A stretch of DNA of 64,000 bases from Schistocerca nitens. Taxonomy: Eukaryota; Arthropoda; Insecta; Orthoptera; Acrididae. Shown here piece by piece: positions 32,401 to 41,323 of this stretch. The notes beneath the pieces were generated by a model that saw nothing but the letters and a program-made list of their open reading frames with translations, was not told where the DNA came from and did no database searches. The position numbers and the translations under genes were made by a program. Numbering within the stretch: position 1 is the first letter of the stretch; every line of letters starts with the position of its first letter. The DNA lies in NCBI RefSeq assembly GCF_023898315.1, contig NC_064615.1:7698501-7762500 (forward strand), read 5' to 3'.

Positions 32401-35390
32401 CTCGCACCGCAAGCAGCCACGTGCGCCGGCTGGCTCAGGGGAAAATTACATAGACGCTAACCTTGAGAAAAATTTTAGCATTCTTTACCGATGTACCATA
32501 TACCACATGATAATTCCACTGAAGCTGAAGCTCTGCGTACTAGGAATAGTAAAAGTTTACACCACATTTCACATGTAAAACCGTTTATTGAAAGATAATC
32601 TGCTTTTTAACTTTGTCTTTGCCATAAAACTTTTCACTTCACATTTCTAGTATGCATTGTCAGACTTAGAAACTGTTACCATGCAAAAATGTTTGAAGTT
32701 AAATATCCAGTCCAGAACCAAGAGAACATATTTAAACAGAAATTACGAATGCATTGTTATTGTGAACAGACGACACAGTGTTATTTTGTGTGTACATTCT
32801 TGCTTGTTAGTTGCACGATTACGTAACGACTATAAGGCTCACATACTTAGAACATGTACCAGTACAGCTAATGAGATTTTAATGCAACATTTTGGTTTAC
32901 TTGAAAATACATTCTGGATTTAAAGTACTTTCTGTGAGATACCAGATGACACAGTGGTTAGTTTATGTGACAACTACACGATTTTATCACGACGCTACTA
33001 ATGAGTGACAATTTACAATATTGCTTTTGCAGTGTTTCTGTTTTATATCTGCACAGTTTTTCTGAATTATTCTGGAATGTAAAACATGTTTTAGTAATAA
33101 CTTTTGTGGTATAGCTACAATGAGACAGCCTTTTCCGTAGCACAACAATACGTTACAGCACAGTACTTTCTTCATCACGGCAATAACCGTAATAACTAAG
33201 ATACCTATACGCAAAGCTTTTCACTTTTGTTTATCATGAGGTAAGTACATTGACTTCTGCATAACTTATCTTTTGAAGGACGATAACTACGACACTTCCA
33301 CAGAGATTATCTTACAACATGACGCACAGTTTAGCGCTACAGTACATGTATTTGAGTGATTAATTTTGTACGTAAAACATTTATCTTTTTAGATTTTTGA
33401 AGTACAATGATACAAAGGTTTTCCGTAATACATGTCATTCCATTGCTGTATTCTGTAACACCTGAGGGTATAATTTCATTAATCCTCAGGGGGGTACACG
33501 CTTACTTTGTGTATCGTGTTTGGCAAGCACAAGGAGCCCTAGCTAATATGGTATCTGCTTATACAACTTTACACATCGGTACCATTTTTCCCCAACACAG
33601 AATTACACAGCTATCTGATTATTTAACAGAGAAACAATAATTTTTTTTATGTCAGTGACACATGTTTACGCAATTACACAGTTGGATCATTTCACACTTA
33701 TGAAATTGTATTTTGTCTGTACTTTGTGAACTGTTCAAATTTTTTCGGAACCATTGTGATATTATGAGAGCTTTGAATGATGTATTTGGTATGGGAACAT
33801 GATTTTTAAAGTACGTTTGAGGTAGATGACACTATTGAAATGAGCAGAGAATATTTTTTAGGTTTTGAAATTATTGGAGGAAGCTACGACGATATTGAGA
33901 GTTGACTGAGGTGTTATGATGTTATTATTACGATGACTATGTGTATTATGCTGTTGCAGTATGTTTATGATCAATAAGCTGATGCTATATGAGTTATTTG
34001 ATTATGCTACGTATCTGTTATGATGAAATATTGAAGAAGTGTCGATGAATAAGGTAAGGAATAATGTGTAGTGGTTAGGGACTCTGGTTTGTGAAAAAGG
34101 TTGTTGGAAACCAAGAACCGTACTTTAAGAGTTATGAAATGTGTGTAAATGCGTGAATGTATCACAATGCCGGCGAAAATTTTTTGGACACTGTTACATT
34201 CATAAGATTTTGTTTCTACACATTTGCAACGCAAATTCTCGACCCATGAAATTTTGTATATGAGACTGCCACTGTAGTGCTAACTGGTGTTGTAAATATT
34301 TCAGTAAGAAAGTTAAGTGACCTTCACGTAATGCATCGTGGGATCGACGCATTACGTGGGCAGCTGCACGACAGTCGCCTGGAAAAAAGCCATTAGTGTG
34401 TGCCTTTCAGAGGCACAGGTGAAAAAAAGGGGCCATTATCCTCGCTATTGACATTCCTTTGTAGAAAGCATCGCAAATACGACACGCTCAAACTTGAAAA
34501 CATATGATAACACTGTGGAGCTCTTAATTTATGATATTTACTGAAATGTCTAATGAAATGACGAGAAATATTTTATGTCTAACACCTGATTATGACTACT
34601 GTCTTTCTAGTTGAGAGATTTTTTTTACTACCTTATGAAATGCCATATGGCTAATGAATGATGTTTCATGCCTTCCTTTGTACATTTTTCGCTCATTTTC
34701 TTTAATAACTAGTTTCTAGCTGCACTGCAGCATTGGTTATTATAAAATTTAATAGATGTACTAATATCACTATTTTCTGTCTACAGACCCATTAAAGAAT
34801 ACGTTTCTCATATACTTTCTTAGAAAAGAGAGCACAAATAGACATTTCCCTTCACAGGAATTGCATAAATAATTTTTTTAATGACTTGGTAACTTTCTTG
34901 CAGAGTAAGTTTTTGTGATGCTTCACTCTAGTGTTAAGATGTGACATAGGTATTAAACATGGCCATTTTTACTGTAATATTTTTTCTGCTTGAGCTTTGT
35001 CATGTTTAGATATAAGTTATTGCATTTACTGCTGCTGTTTGCCAGGCATAGTGCTACTGAATTTTAATTTGTGTTACTCTGCTAAGCCAGATTTATTTTT
35101 CTTGTTTGCTGCACATTGCCTTATATTAGTTGTAATATTGCAATTGCTTTGCTAATTTCTATAATGCTGCATCCTTTGCAGATCTGCATTTTTTGTCATT
35201 GCTGTTTGTGTTAATTGATTTGTGCTGCTGCATTGCCTCGTCCCTTAGTTTAGCATCTGAGCTCAGTAGATTTAACTTAGCTTAAGAGGGGGTAGACTAT
35301 ATAAGAGAATGAGTTGCGATGAATTGGAAGAAATGCATTGAGAAGTTATAAGAAAAAAGTACAGAAAGCAGGTATACATAGGACTTTTTG
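32401..35390 (+). other. Internal AT-rich region without pol
   Basis: Lies between gag and the nested mariner. The longest plus frames (32657-32923 and 33407-33640) show no protease DSG/DTG, RT xxDD, RNase H or integrase motif. Every reading frame is stop-rich. It may hold RNA packaging or regulatory sequence, or be decayed coding sequence. Confidence 0.6.
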
Positions 35391-36704
35391 GGAGGTGCGG
35401 CTAGAAAAAAACTAAACTGATGCTGGAAAAAATTTACAATTATTTACAATTTCATGTTATCTCCTTCAATGTACTCTCCTCCTCGGTCTCTACACCGCTC
35501 CATACGAATTTTCCACTGTTCATAGCAATGCTGCAGATCATTTTCGGTAAGTCCATACATTACTTCCGTCGCTTTTTCTTTTACTGCTTCAACAGTCTCA
35601 AATCTAGTTCCTTTCAAAGCTGACTTGACTTTAGGGAAAATAAAAAAGTCACAGGGGGCCAAATCAGGTGAGTAGGGTGGATGATCTAAGATGGGAATGT
35701 TGTGTTTTGCCACAAACGTCTTCACTGACAACGCACTGTGAGCTGGGGCATTGTCTTGGTGAAGGATCCATGACTTTTTTCTCCACAAATCTTTCCGTTT
35801 TCTCCGTACTCGCTCACGTAGGGTAGCCAGGACGCTAATGTAGTAATGCTGATTCACTGTTTGTCCTTCTGGTACCCAATCAATGTGCACAATCCCTTTG
35901 ATGTCAAAAAAAACAATTATCATTGCCTTGAATTTCGATTTTGACATTCGTGCTTTTTTTTGTCGTGGAGAACTAGGAGTTTTCCAATGCATCGATTGGC
36001 GTTTAGTTTCGGGATCGTAAGTAAAAAACCACGATTCGTCGCAAGTAATAACATTTTGTAAGAAGGTGGGATCACTTTCAATGTTTTCCAGGATCTCAGA
36101 ACAAATCATTCTTCGGCGTTCCTTCTGTTCAATTGTGAGACACTTTGGAACCATTTTTGAACACACTTTGTTCATGTTGAAACTTTCATGAAGAATCTGC
36201 CTAACACTTTCTTTGTCAACTCCTGTTAACTCAGACACTGCTCTGATTGTTAAACGGCGATCTTGTCGGACAAGTTTACCGATTTTTTCAATGTTTGCAT
36301 CAGTTTTTGCTGACAATGGTCTGCCAGTGCGAGTGTCATCACTGGTGTCCTCGCGGCCATCTTTAAATCGTTTAAACCACTCAAACACTTGTGTTCGCGA
36401 TAAAAAATCATCGCCGTACACTTGTTGTAACATTACAAACGTTTTACTTGCAGATTGTCCTAGTTTGAAACAAAATTTGATGTTAACACGCTGTTCTTTC
36501 TGTACACTCAACATTTTCCGACGCACAGACAAAACGTCAACTACTTAAAACAGACGCCACGGGCAGACTGAGTGCAGGAGGCAGATGAAACTCGAGCAGT
36601 AGGCGGAGCGAGAGTCACGTGACAGGCCACGCGACTTTCAGCCTTATTGCATTTGTTTTATTGTTTCACCAGTACTAGTCCGGTTTTTTTCTAGCCACAC
36701 CTCG
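35391..36704 (-). mobile_element. Intact mariner element (DD34D)
   Basis: A 1.31-kb mariner inside the gag-only LTR element. Termini read GAGGTGCGGCTAGAAAAAAAC on the left and GAGGTGTGGCTAGAAAAAAAC on the right (read inward). TA is present on the right (36705-36706). The left side reads TG at that place, so one target base has changed or the boundary is off by a base or two. Confidence 0.85.
35444..36514 (-). CDS. Mariner transposase, intact
   Basis: A 356-residue transposase starting at the ATG giving MLSVQKEQRVNIKF. An upstream TTG could extend it six residues. Residues 1-100 hold two helix-turn-helix parts (QVFEWFKRFKDGR in the first, RAVSELTGVDKESVRQIL in the second). The catalytic triad is complete: Asp in TCDESWFF, Asp in LHQDNAPAH, Asp in YSPDLAPCDFF, with 34 residues between the last two as expected for mariner. 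WVPEGQTVN matches the family WVPHEL box. It ends RGGEYIEGDNMKL. No break is seen. Confidence 0.93.
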   Translation of the reverse strand: MLSVQKEQRVNIKFCFKLGQSASKTFVMLQQVYGDDFLSRTQVFEWFKRFKDGREDTSDDTRTGRPLSAKTDANIEKIGKLVRQDRRLTIRAVSELTGVDKESVRQILHESFNMNKVCSKMVPKCLTIEQKERRRMICSEILENIESDPTFLQNVITCDESWFFTYDPETKRQSMHWKTPSSPRQKKARMSKSKFKAMIIVFFDIKGIVHIDWVPEGQTVNQHYYISVLATLRERVRRKRKDLWRKKSWILHQDNAPAHSALSVKTFVAKHNIPILDHPPYSPDLAPCDFFIFPKVKSALKGTRFETVEAVKEKATEVMYGLTENDLQHCYEQWKIRMERCRDRGGEYIEGDNMKL

Positions 36705-36706
36705 TA

Positions 36707-37451
36707 ATGATGAACGAAGGGACATCTCCAAGAAAATAAAAAAGGTTTTGTTTGCAAAATACTGCAGTACCAAATGTTACACTGAAAACAAACCCTATCC
36801 TCTCCTCTTGTGTTATTCTGCTATGTGTTTGTGTACTCTTGTATATTTGTGTTTTTCCTGTCTTTATGTGTTTAGCTGATATGAGATATGTTGTAGAATT
36901 TTTCTAATAATATGTTATTTTCTTTGTAAAGATGTTTAGACATTATTTATTCTGTTTTGTTTTAATGCTCATGTGTGAAGTTGATGTTTCGAAAGTTATT
37001 CTGATCTTTTATGTATGTACTCATGTCATAATTCCTGTAACACTGATGTATATGTTATTTCAATTCTTTTGTAAAACCTGTACTACAAATGTTATCTGCA
37101 TTGTTATGTTCTTTAATGATGTATTTTGTACCTTTGTAATTGTATTCTTATGTTATAAAATTGTAATTGACACCAGTTCATCATATTATTAACTTGTAAG
37201 TTACATTTCACTGCAAACGTTTCTGTTGGTCATAGTATATGGACAATATGTGAGAAATAGGGACTGTCAGTGTTTGCACGTGTGTTAATAATTCAGCAAG
37301 GGACTGGATAACAGCGTTGCTGGTTCTAAGGACAATTCCAAAAACTTTGTGAGTGCATAAGTGGTGGTTATGGACTTGCTATATTATCCGCAAGACTCTT
37401 CAATGGTGATTGTGCACCTGCACAGTCACAACAGATGGCAGCTGGCCATCT
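36707..37451 (+). other. Internal AT-rich region of LTR element
   Basis: Continuation of the non-coding interior after the mariner. No domain is seen in any frame; an 86-codon plus frame (36932-37192) is hydrophobic but unrecognised. Confidence 0.5.
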
Positions 37452-37665
37452 CTACAAGGACTACAGTGGGTCTGCATCTTTGATGACCCACCAATACCAT
37501 TATTTCTACAAGGACTACAGTGGGTCTACACCTTTGCTGACTCACCAGTACCATTATTTCTGCAAGGACTGCAGTGGGTCTGCGCCTCTGGTGGCCCACC
37601 AATACCGTAATCTCTACCAGGACTACAGTAAGTCTACTCTGTGATGACCTACCAACCAATATTCT
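37452..37665 (+). repeat. 54-bp tandem repeat, four units
   Basis: Units start at 37452, 37506, 37560 and 37614 (the last partial), each opening with CTACAAGGACTACAGTGGGT or a close variant. The unit is 18 codons long and open on the plus strand in more than one frame (one frame reads YKDYSGSASLMTHQYHYF). It lies near the 3' end of the LTR element. Confidence 0.85.
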
Positions 37666-38003
37666 TCAAAATTTCGACTGACTCTGCGGTGGGTTTGCTC
37701 TGTTGTGGCCCATTACCTGTCTGCATGTCGAGAGTCAGCACTGTCTTTCCGTTGGAAGGACAACACTACTTCTTCAAGACTGCATGGAAATCCACTACTT
37801 CCATGTGCATTTCCTTTTATTGCTCAGACTTTGAGAAAAACACTGCAATTTTACTGTGATGAACGATCAGGACTGTCTTTATGGAACGTGAAAAAATTTC
37901 AGCTTTTGACCAACATTGTATCAATAAGTGTGTGCATTTGATTTCTTTGTTATTGTAATTATAAAAAAAATTTTCAAATCTGTATTGGCCACTGCCCAAA
38001 ACA
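37666..38003 (+). other. 3' internal sequence before LTR
   Basis: Non-coding sequence leading to the 3' LTR. No clear polypurine tract is visible just before 38004; the preceding bases are GCCCAAAACA. Confidence 0.4.
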
Positions 38004-38595
38004 AGTAAGTAGGCTGTTTAGGTTTTTACATTGGTACTATGTAAGTAGGCTGTTTAGGTTTTTATAGTGGTAACGCCACGTAGCGCTCTGTATGAAAATC
38101 ACTGGCTGTGCTATGTGCAGTCTGTGGCTGGTTTGCATTGTTGTTGACCATTGTAGTGTTGGGCAGTTGGCTGTTAACAGTGCGTAGCATTGCGCAGTTG
38201 GAGGTGAGCCGCCAATAGTGGTGGATGTGGGGAGAAAAATGGCGGAGTTTTGAAATTTGTAAGACTGGATGTCATGAACTGCTGTATATATTATGACTAT
38301 TAAGGTAAATACATTGTTTGTTCTCTATTAAAATCTTTCATTTGCTAACTGTGCCTATCAGTAGTTAGTGGCTTCCGTATGTTTTATTTAGCTGGCAGTA
38401 GTGGCGCTCGCTGTATTGCAGTAGTTCGAGTAACGAAGATTTTTGTGAGGTAAGTGATTTGTGAAAGGTATAGTTTAATGTTAGTCAGGGCCATTCTTTT
38501 GTACGGATTATTGAAAGTCAGATTGCGTTGCGCTAAAAAATATTGTCTGTCAGTTTAAGCACAGTGTTGTATAATTGTTCTAAGGGGACGTTTTA
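38004..38595 (+). repeat. 3' LTR of gag-only element
   Basis: Matches 29173-29770 over its length, including the internal GTAGGCTGTTTAGGTTTTTA duplication, TAGCTGGCAGTAGTGGCGCT and the GGGGACGTTTTA end. The first bases read AGTAAG rather than TGTAAG, and the last CA is TA here. It lacks about 8 bp present in the 5' LTR around GTTTGAATCT. Confidence 0.9.
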
Positions 38596-39960
38596 CCTTC
38601 TATGCTTAGAACTGGGTTTCCATCTCAGCTCTTGATATTCATGCAAGGGGCTCTCTTTTGTCCGAAGGTCTCTTTTAATTTTCCTATAAGCAGTATCTAT
38701 CTTACCTCTCTTGAGATAAGCCTCAACATCCTTACATTTGTCCTCTAGCCATCCCTGCTTAGCCATTTTGCACTTCCTGTCGATCACATTTTTGAGACGT
38801 TTGTATTTCTCTTTGCCTGCTGCATTTACTGCGTTTTTATCTTTTCTCCTTTCATCAATAAATTCAATATTTCTTCTGTTACCCAAGGATTTCTACTAGC
38901 CCTCGTCTTTTTACCTACTTGATCCTCTCCTGGCTTCACTACTTCATCCCGCAGAGCTACCAATTCTTCTTCTACTGTATTTATTTCCCCCATTCCTGTC
39001 AATTGTTCCCTTATGCTCTCCCTGAAACTCTGTACAACCTCTGGTTCTTTCAGTTTATCCAGGTCCCATCTCCTTAAATTCCCACCTTTTTGCTGTTTCT
39101 TCAGTTTTGATCTACAGTTCATAACCAATAGATTGTGATCAGTGTCTACATATGCCTCTGGAAATGTCTTACTATTTAAAACCTGGTTCCTAAATCTCTG
39201 TCTTACCTTTATATAATCTGTCTGATACCTTTTAGTATCTCCAGGATTCTTCCATGTATACAACCTTCTTTTATGATTCTTGAACCAAGTGTTAGCTATG
39301 ATTAAGTTATGCTCTGCAAAATTCTACCAGACGACTTCCTCTGTCATTTCTTATCCTCAATCCATATACTCCTACCATGTTTCCTTCTCTCCCTTTTCCT
39401 ACTCTCGAATTCCAGTCACCCATGACTATTGAATTTTCGTCTCCCTTCACTATCTGAATCATTTCTTTTATCTCATCATACATTTCATCAATTTCTTCAT
39501 CATCTGCAGAGCTAATAGGCAAATAAACTTGTACTACTGTAGTAGGCATGGGCTTCGTGTCTATCTTGGCCACAATAATGATTTCACTATGCTGTTTGTA
39601 GTAGCTTACCCGCACTCCAATTATTTTATTCATTATTACACCTACTCCTGCAATGCCCCTATTTGATTTTGTATTCATAACCCTGTATTCACCTGACCAA
39701 AAGTCTTGTTCCTCATGCCACCGAACTTCACTAATTCCCAATATATCTAAGTTTAAGCTATCCATTTCACTTCTTAAATTTTCTAAGCTACCTGCCCGGT
39801 TAAGGGATATGACATTCCACGCTCCGATCCGTGGAACGCCAGTTTTCTTTCTCCTGATAACAACGTCCTCCTGAGTAGTCACCGATCGGAGATCCGAATG
39901 GGGGACTATTTTACCCCTGGAATATTTTACCCAAGATGACGCCATCATCATTTAGCCAGA
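38596..39960 (-). pseudogene. RTE LINE copy 3, endonuclease and 5' segment
   Basis: The 5' part of RTE copy 3. 39307-39951 encodes the apurinic-type endonuclease: RIGAWNVISLN, LGISEVRWHEEQD (catalytic Glu), VMGDWNSRVG (the DxN pair). 38826-39263 continues with NPGDTKRYQTDY and a DHNLLVMNCR box (the SDH-type end, here DTDHN). 38593-38886 encodes the linker to RT. Frame breaks lie at about 39305 and 38860. The start is MMMASSWVKYSRGK at 39951. With the other two segments the element totals about 3.0 kb, near full length. Confidence 0.85.
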
Positions 39961-40059
39961 CAATAAAGCTGCATGCCCTCGGGAGAAGTTCTCCTGTTTT
40001 TTGGAAGGTAGGAGACGAGATACTGGCAGAAGTAAAGCTGTGGGTACTGGGCGTGAGTC

Positions 40060-40135
40060 GTGCTTCGGTAGCTCAGTTGGTAGAGCACTTGTCCGCGAAA
40101 GGCAAAGGTCCCGAGTTCGAGTCTCGGTCGGGCAC
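40060..40135 (+). repeat. tRNA-like sequence, unit 1
   Basis: Folds by eye as a cloverleaf: GTGC/GCAC acceptor ends, D-arm with AGCTCAGTTGGTAGAGC, anticodon loop CGCGAAA, T-arm CCGAGTTCGAGTCTCGG. By position the anticodon would be CGA, but base 33 is G instead of U, the acceptor has a C-C mismatch, and there is no long variable arm as serine tRNAs have. I call it a tRNA-like repeat, not a working tRNA. Confidence 0.55.
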
Positions 40136-40360
40136 ACAGTTTTAATCTGCCAGGAAGTTTCATATCAGCGCACACTCTGCTGCAGAGTGAAAATCTCATT
40201 CTGGAAACATTCCCCAGGCTGTGGCTAAGCCATGTCTCCGCTATATCCTTTCTTTCAGGAGTGCTAGTTCTGCAAGTTTCGCAGGAGAACTTCTGTAAAG
40301 TTTGGAAGGTAGGAGACGAGATACTGGCAGAAGTAAAGCTGTGGGTACCGGGCGTGAGTC

Positions 40361-40436
40361 GTGCTTCGGTAGCTCAGTTGGTAGAGCACTTGCCCGCGAA
40401 AGGCAAAGGTCCCGAGTTCGAGTCTCGGTCGGGCAC
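40361..40436 (+). repeat. tRNA-like sequence, unit 2
   Basis: Same as unit 1 except that TTGTC becomes TTGCC, which restores a perfect anticodon stem TTGCC/GGCAA. It keeps the same faults (G at position 33, no long arm). Both internal pol III boxes (TAGCTCAGTTGG and GTTCGAGTC) are intact. Confidence 0.55.
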
Positions 40437-40467
40437 ACAGTTTTAATCTGCTAGGGAGTTTCATACT

Positions 40468-41323
40468 AATATTGCTAACATTGAGAGTAAAGTAGCTTCA
40501 GTAACTTCTGGTAATGGTAGTATACAACAAGTTGTAGCTGCAAACGCCGCTTTATATCGGGTGTCGGCAGTTCCTGCGGTTCGATCCAGATAAAAATATC
40601 CACCCGCTAGATTTCTGGAACGATTTTGAAGATGTGATTCCACCAACTTGGTCTGAACGAGAGAAAATCTCATTTATTGGAAGCCATTTGGCAGGTGACG
40701 CCATGCGTTGGTCAGCTGATGTTATGTTGAAGTGTAAAACATTAGCGGAGTTTAAAATAGCTTTCATTAATGAGTATTGGTCTAGCAATAAGCAGAATGA
40801 AGTGTTGAGAGAATTTTGGAATGGAAAACGCTTCAGTGCAGGCAAGGAATCTATTAAAGAGTTTGCTAGGTCATGGATCTCACGTTTGTCACATTTGGGC
40901 GAAAAGCTAAAACCTGAAATGATAATACTATGTCTTGGAGCCAAACTGCCATGGTATTGGCAAACTATAATTATATCTGCCCCTAGAGACTATCTGGATC
41001 GTTTCATTGAATATTTGGAACGTGTAGAACGTGTTGCTGCCAATGAGGAGCAAGCACGTAACAACAGAAATCTAAATAACAATAGTAGTAATTTTAGGAA
41101 CGAGCAAAATAGCAATGTAAACATCAGAACAGTAGGTGTTCGCCATCCTAAGAGAGGTAGGAATTGGGGAAATGATTATCAGAACCAACAATGGCATCCA
41201 AGTGATAATAATTTTGTTCCAAACAGAATTATGCATGTAAACAACAGTACGGAAAGTAATGCTGCGCCAGTTAACTATAGTGAAAATAAAGGACACAGTA
41301 GTAGGCCGAGGCAGGAAAACTAG
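40468..41323 (+). pseudogene. Gypsy gag, N-terminally truncated
   Basis: 40468-40576 reads as helical gag sequence in one frame (IANIESKVASVTSG). A shift near 40575 moves to the main frame, which runs to a TAG at 41321-41323. The capsid core has HPLDFWNDFEDVIPP, RLS-like SFIGSHLAGDAMRW and AFINEYWSS. The tail is rich in Asn and Arg, without a CCHC zinc knuckle. It lies immediately before and overlaps the pol frame by about 19 bp. Confidence 0.78.

Larger units (their letters stand above)
29173..38595 (+). mobile_element. LTR retrotransposon with gag only
   Basis: A 9.4-kb LTR element inserted into RTE copy 3. A 4-bp duplication CCTT flanks it (29169-29172 and 38596-38599), and the RTE frame resumes directly across the site. 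The parts are a 5' LTR (29173-29770), a gag frame (30076-32400), about 4.3 kb of AT-rich sequence with no protease, RT or integrase motif I can find, a nested mariner (35391-36704), a 54-bp tandem repeat (37452-37665) and a 3' LTR (38004-38595). A 4-bp duplication suits Ty3/Gypsy or Bel families. The lack of pol could be a feature of the family or a local deletion. Confidence 0.85.
40004..40467 (+). repeat. Tandem repeat with tRNA-like core, about 302-bp period
   Basis: GGAAGGTAGGAGACGAGATA starts at 40004 and again at 40306. Each unit holds AAGCTGTGGGTAC, then a 76-nt tRNA-like stretch, then CACAGTTTTAATCTGC. The first unit is complete; the second is cut at 40467 where Gypsy gag sequence starts. 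It lies between the RTE 5' end and the truncated Gypsy element. Confidence 0.85.

Noticed and set aside
33407..33640. 77-codon plus frame with hydrophobic stretches inside the gag-only LTR element
   Set aside because: Considered as an env remnant, but there is no signal peptide, cleavage site or family match, and the surrounding frames are closed.
37410..37659. Repeat-encoded peptides (YKDYSGSASLMTHQYHYF units)
   Set aside because: Open frames on both strands are explained by the 54-bp repeat length being a multiple of three; there is no start context or domain.
37452..37665. CRISPR-like array
   Set aside because: Units are contiguous tandem repeats with no unique spacers, and the window is clearly eukaryotic.
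40060..40436. Two functional tRNA genes
   Set aside because: G at position 33, an acceptor mismatch, no long variable arm for the implied serine anticodon, and placement in a tandem repeat argue against working tRNAs.
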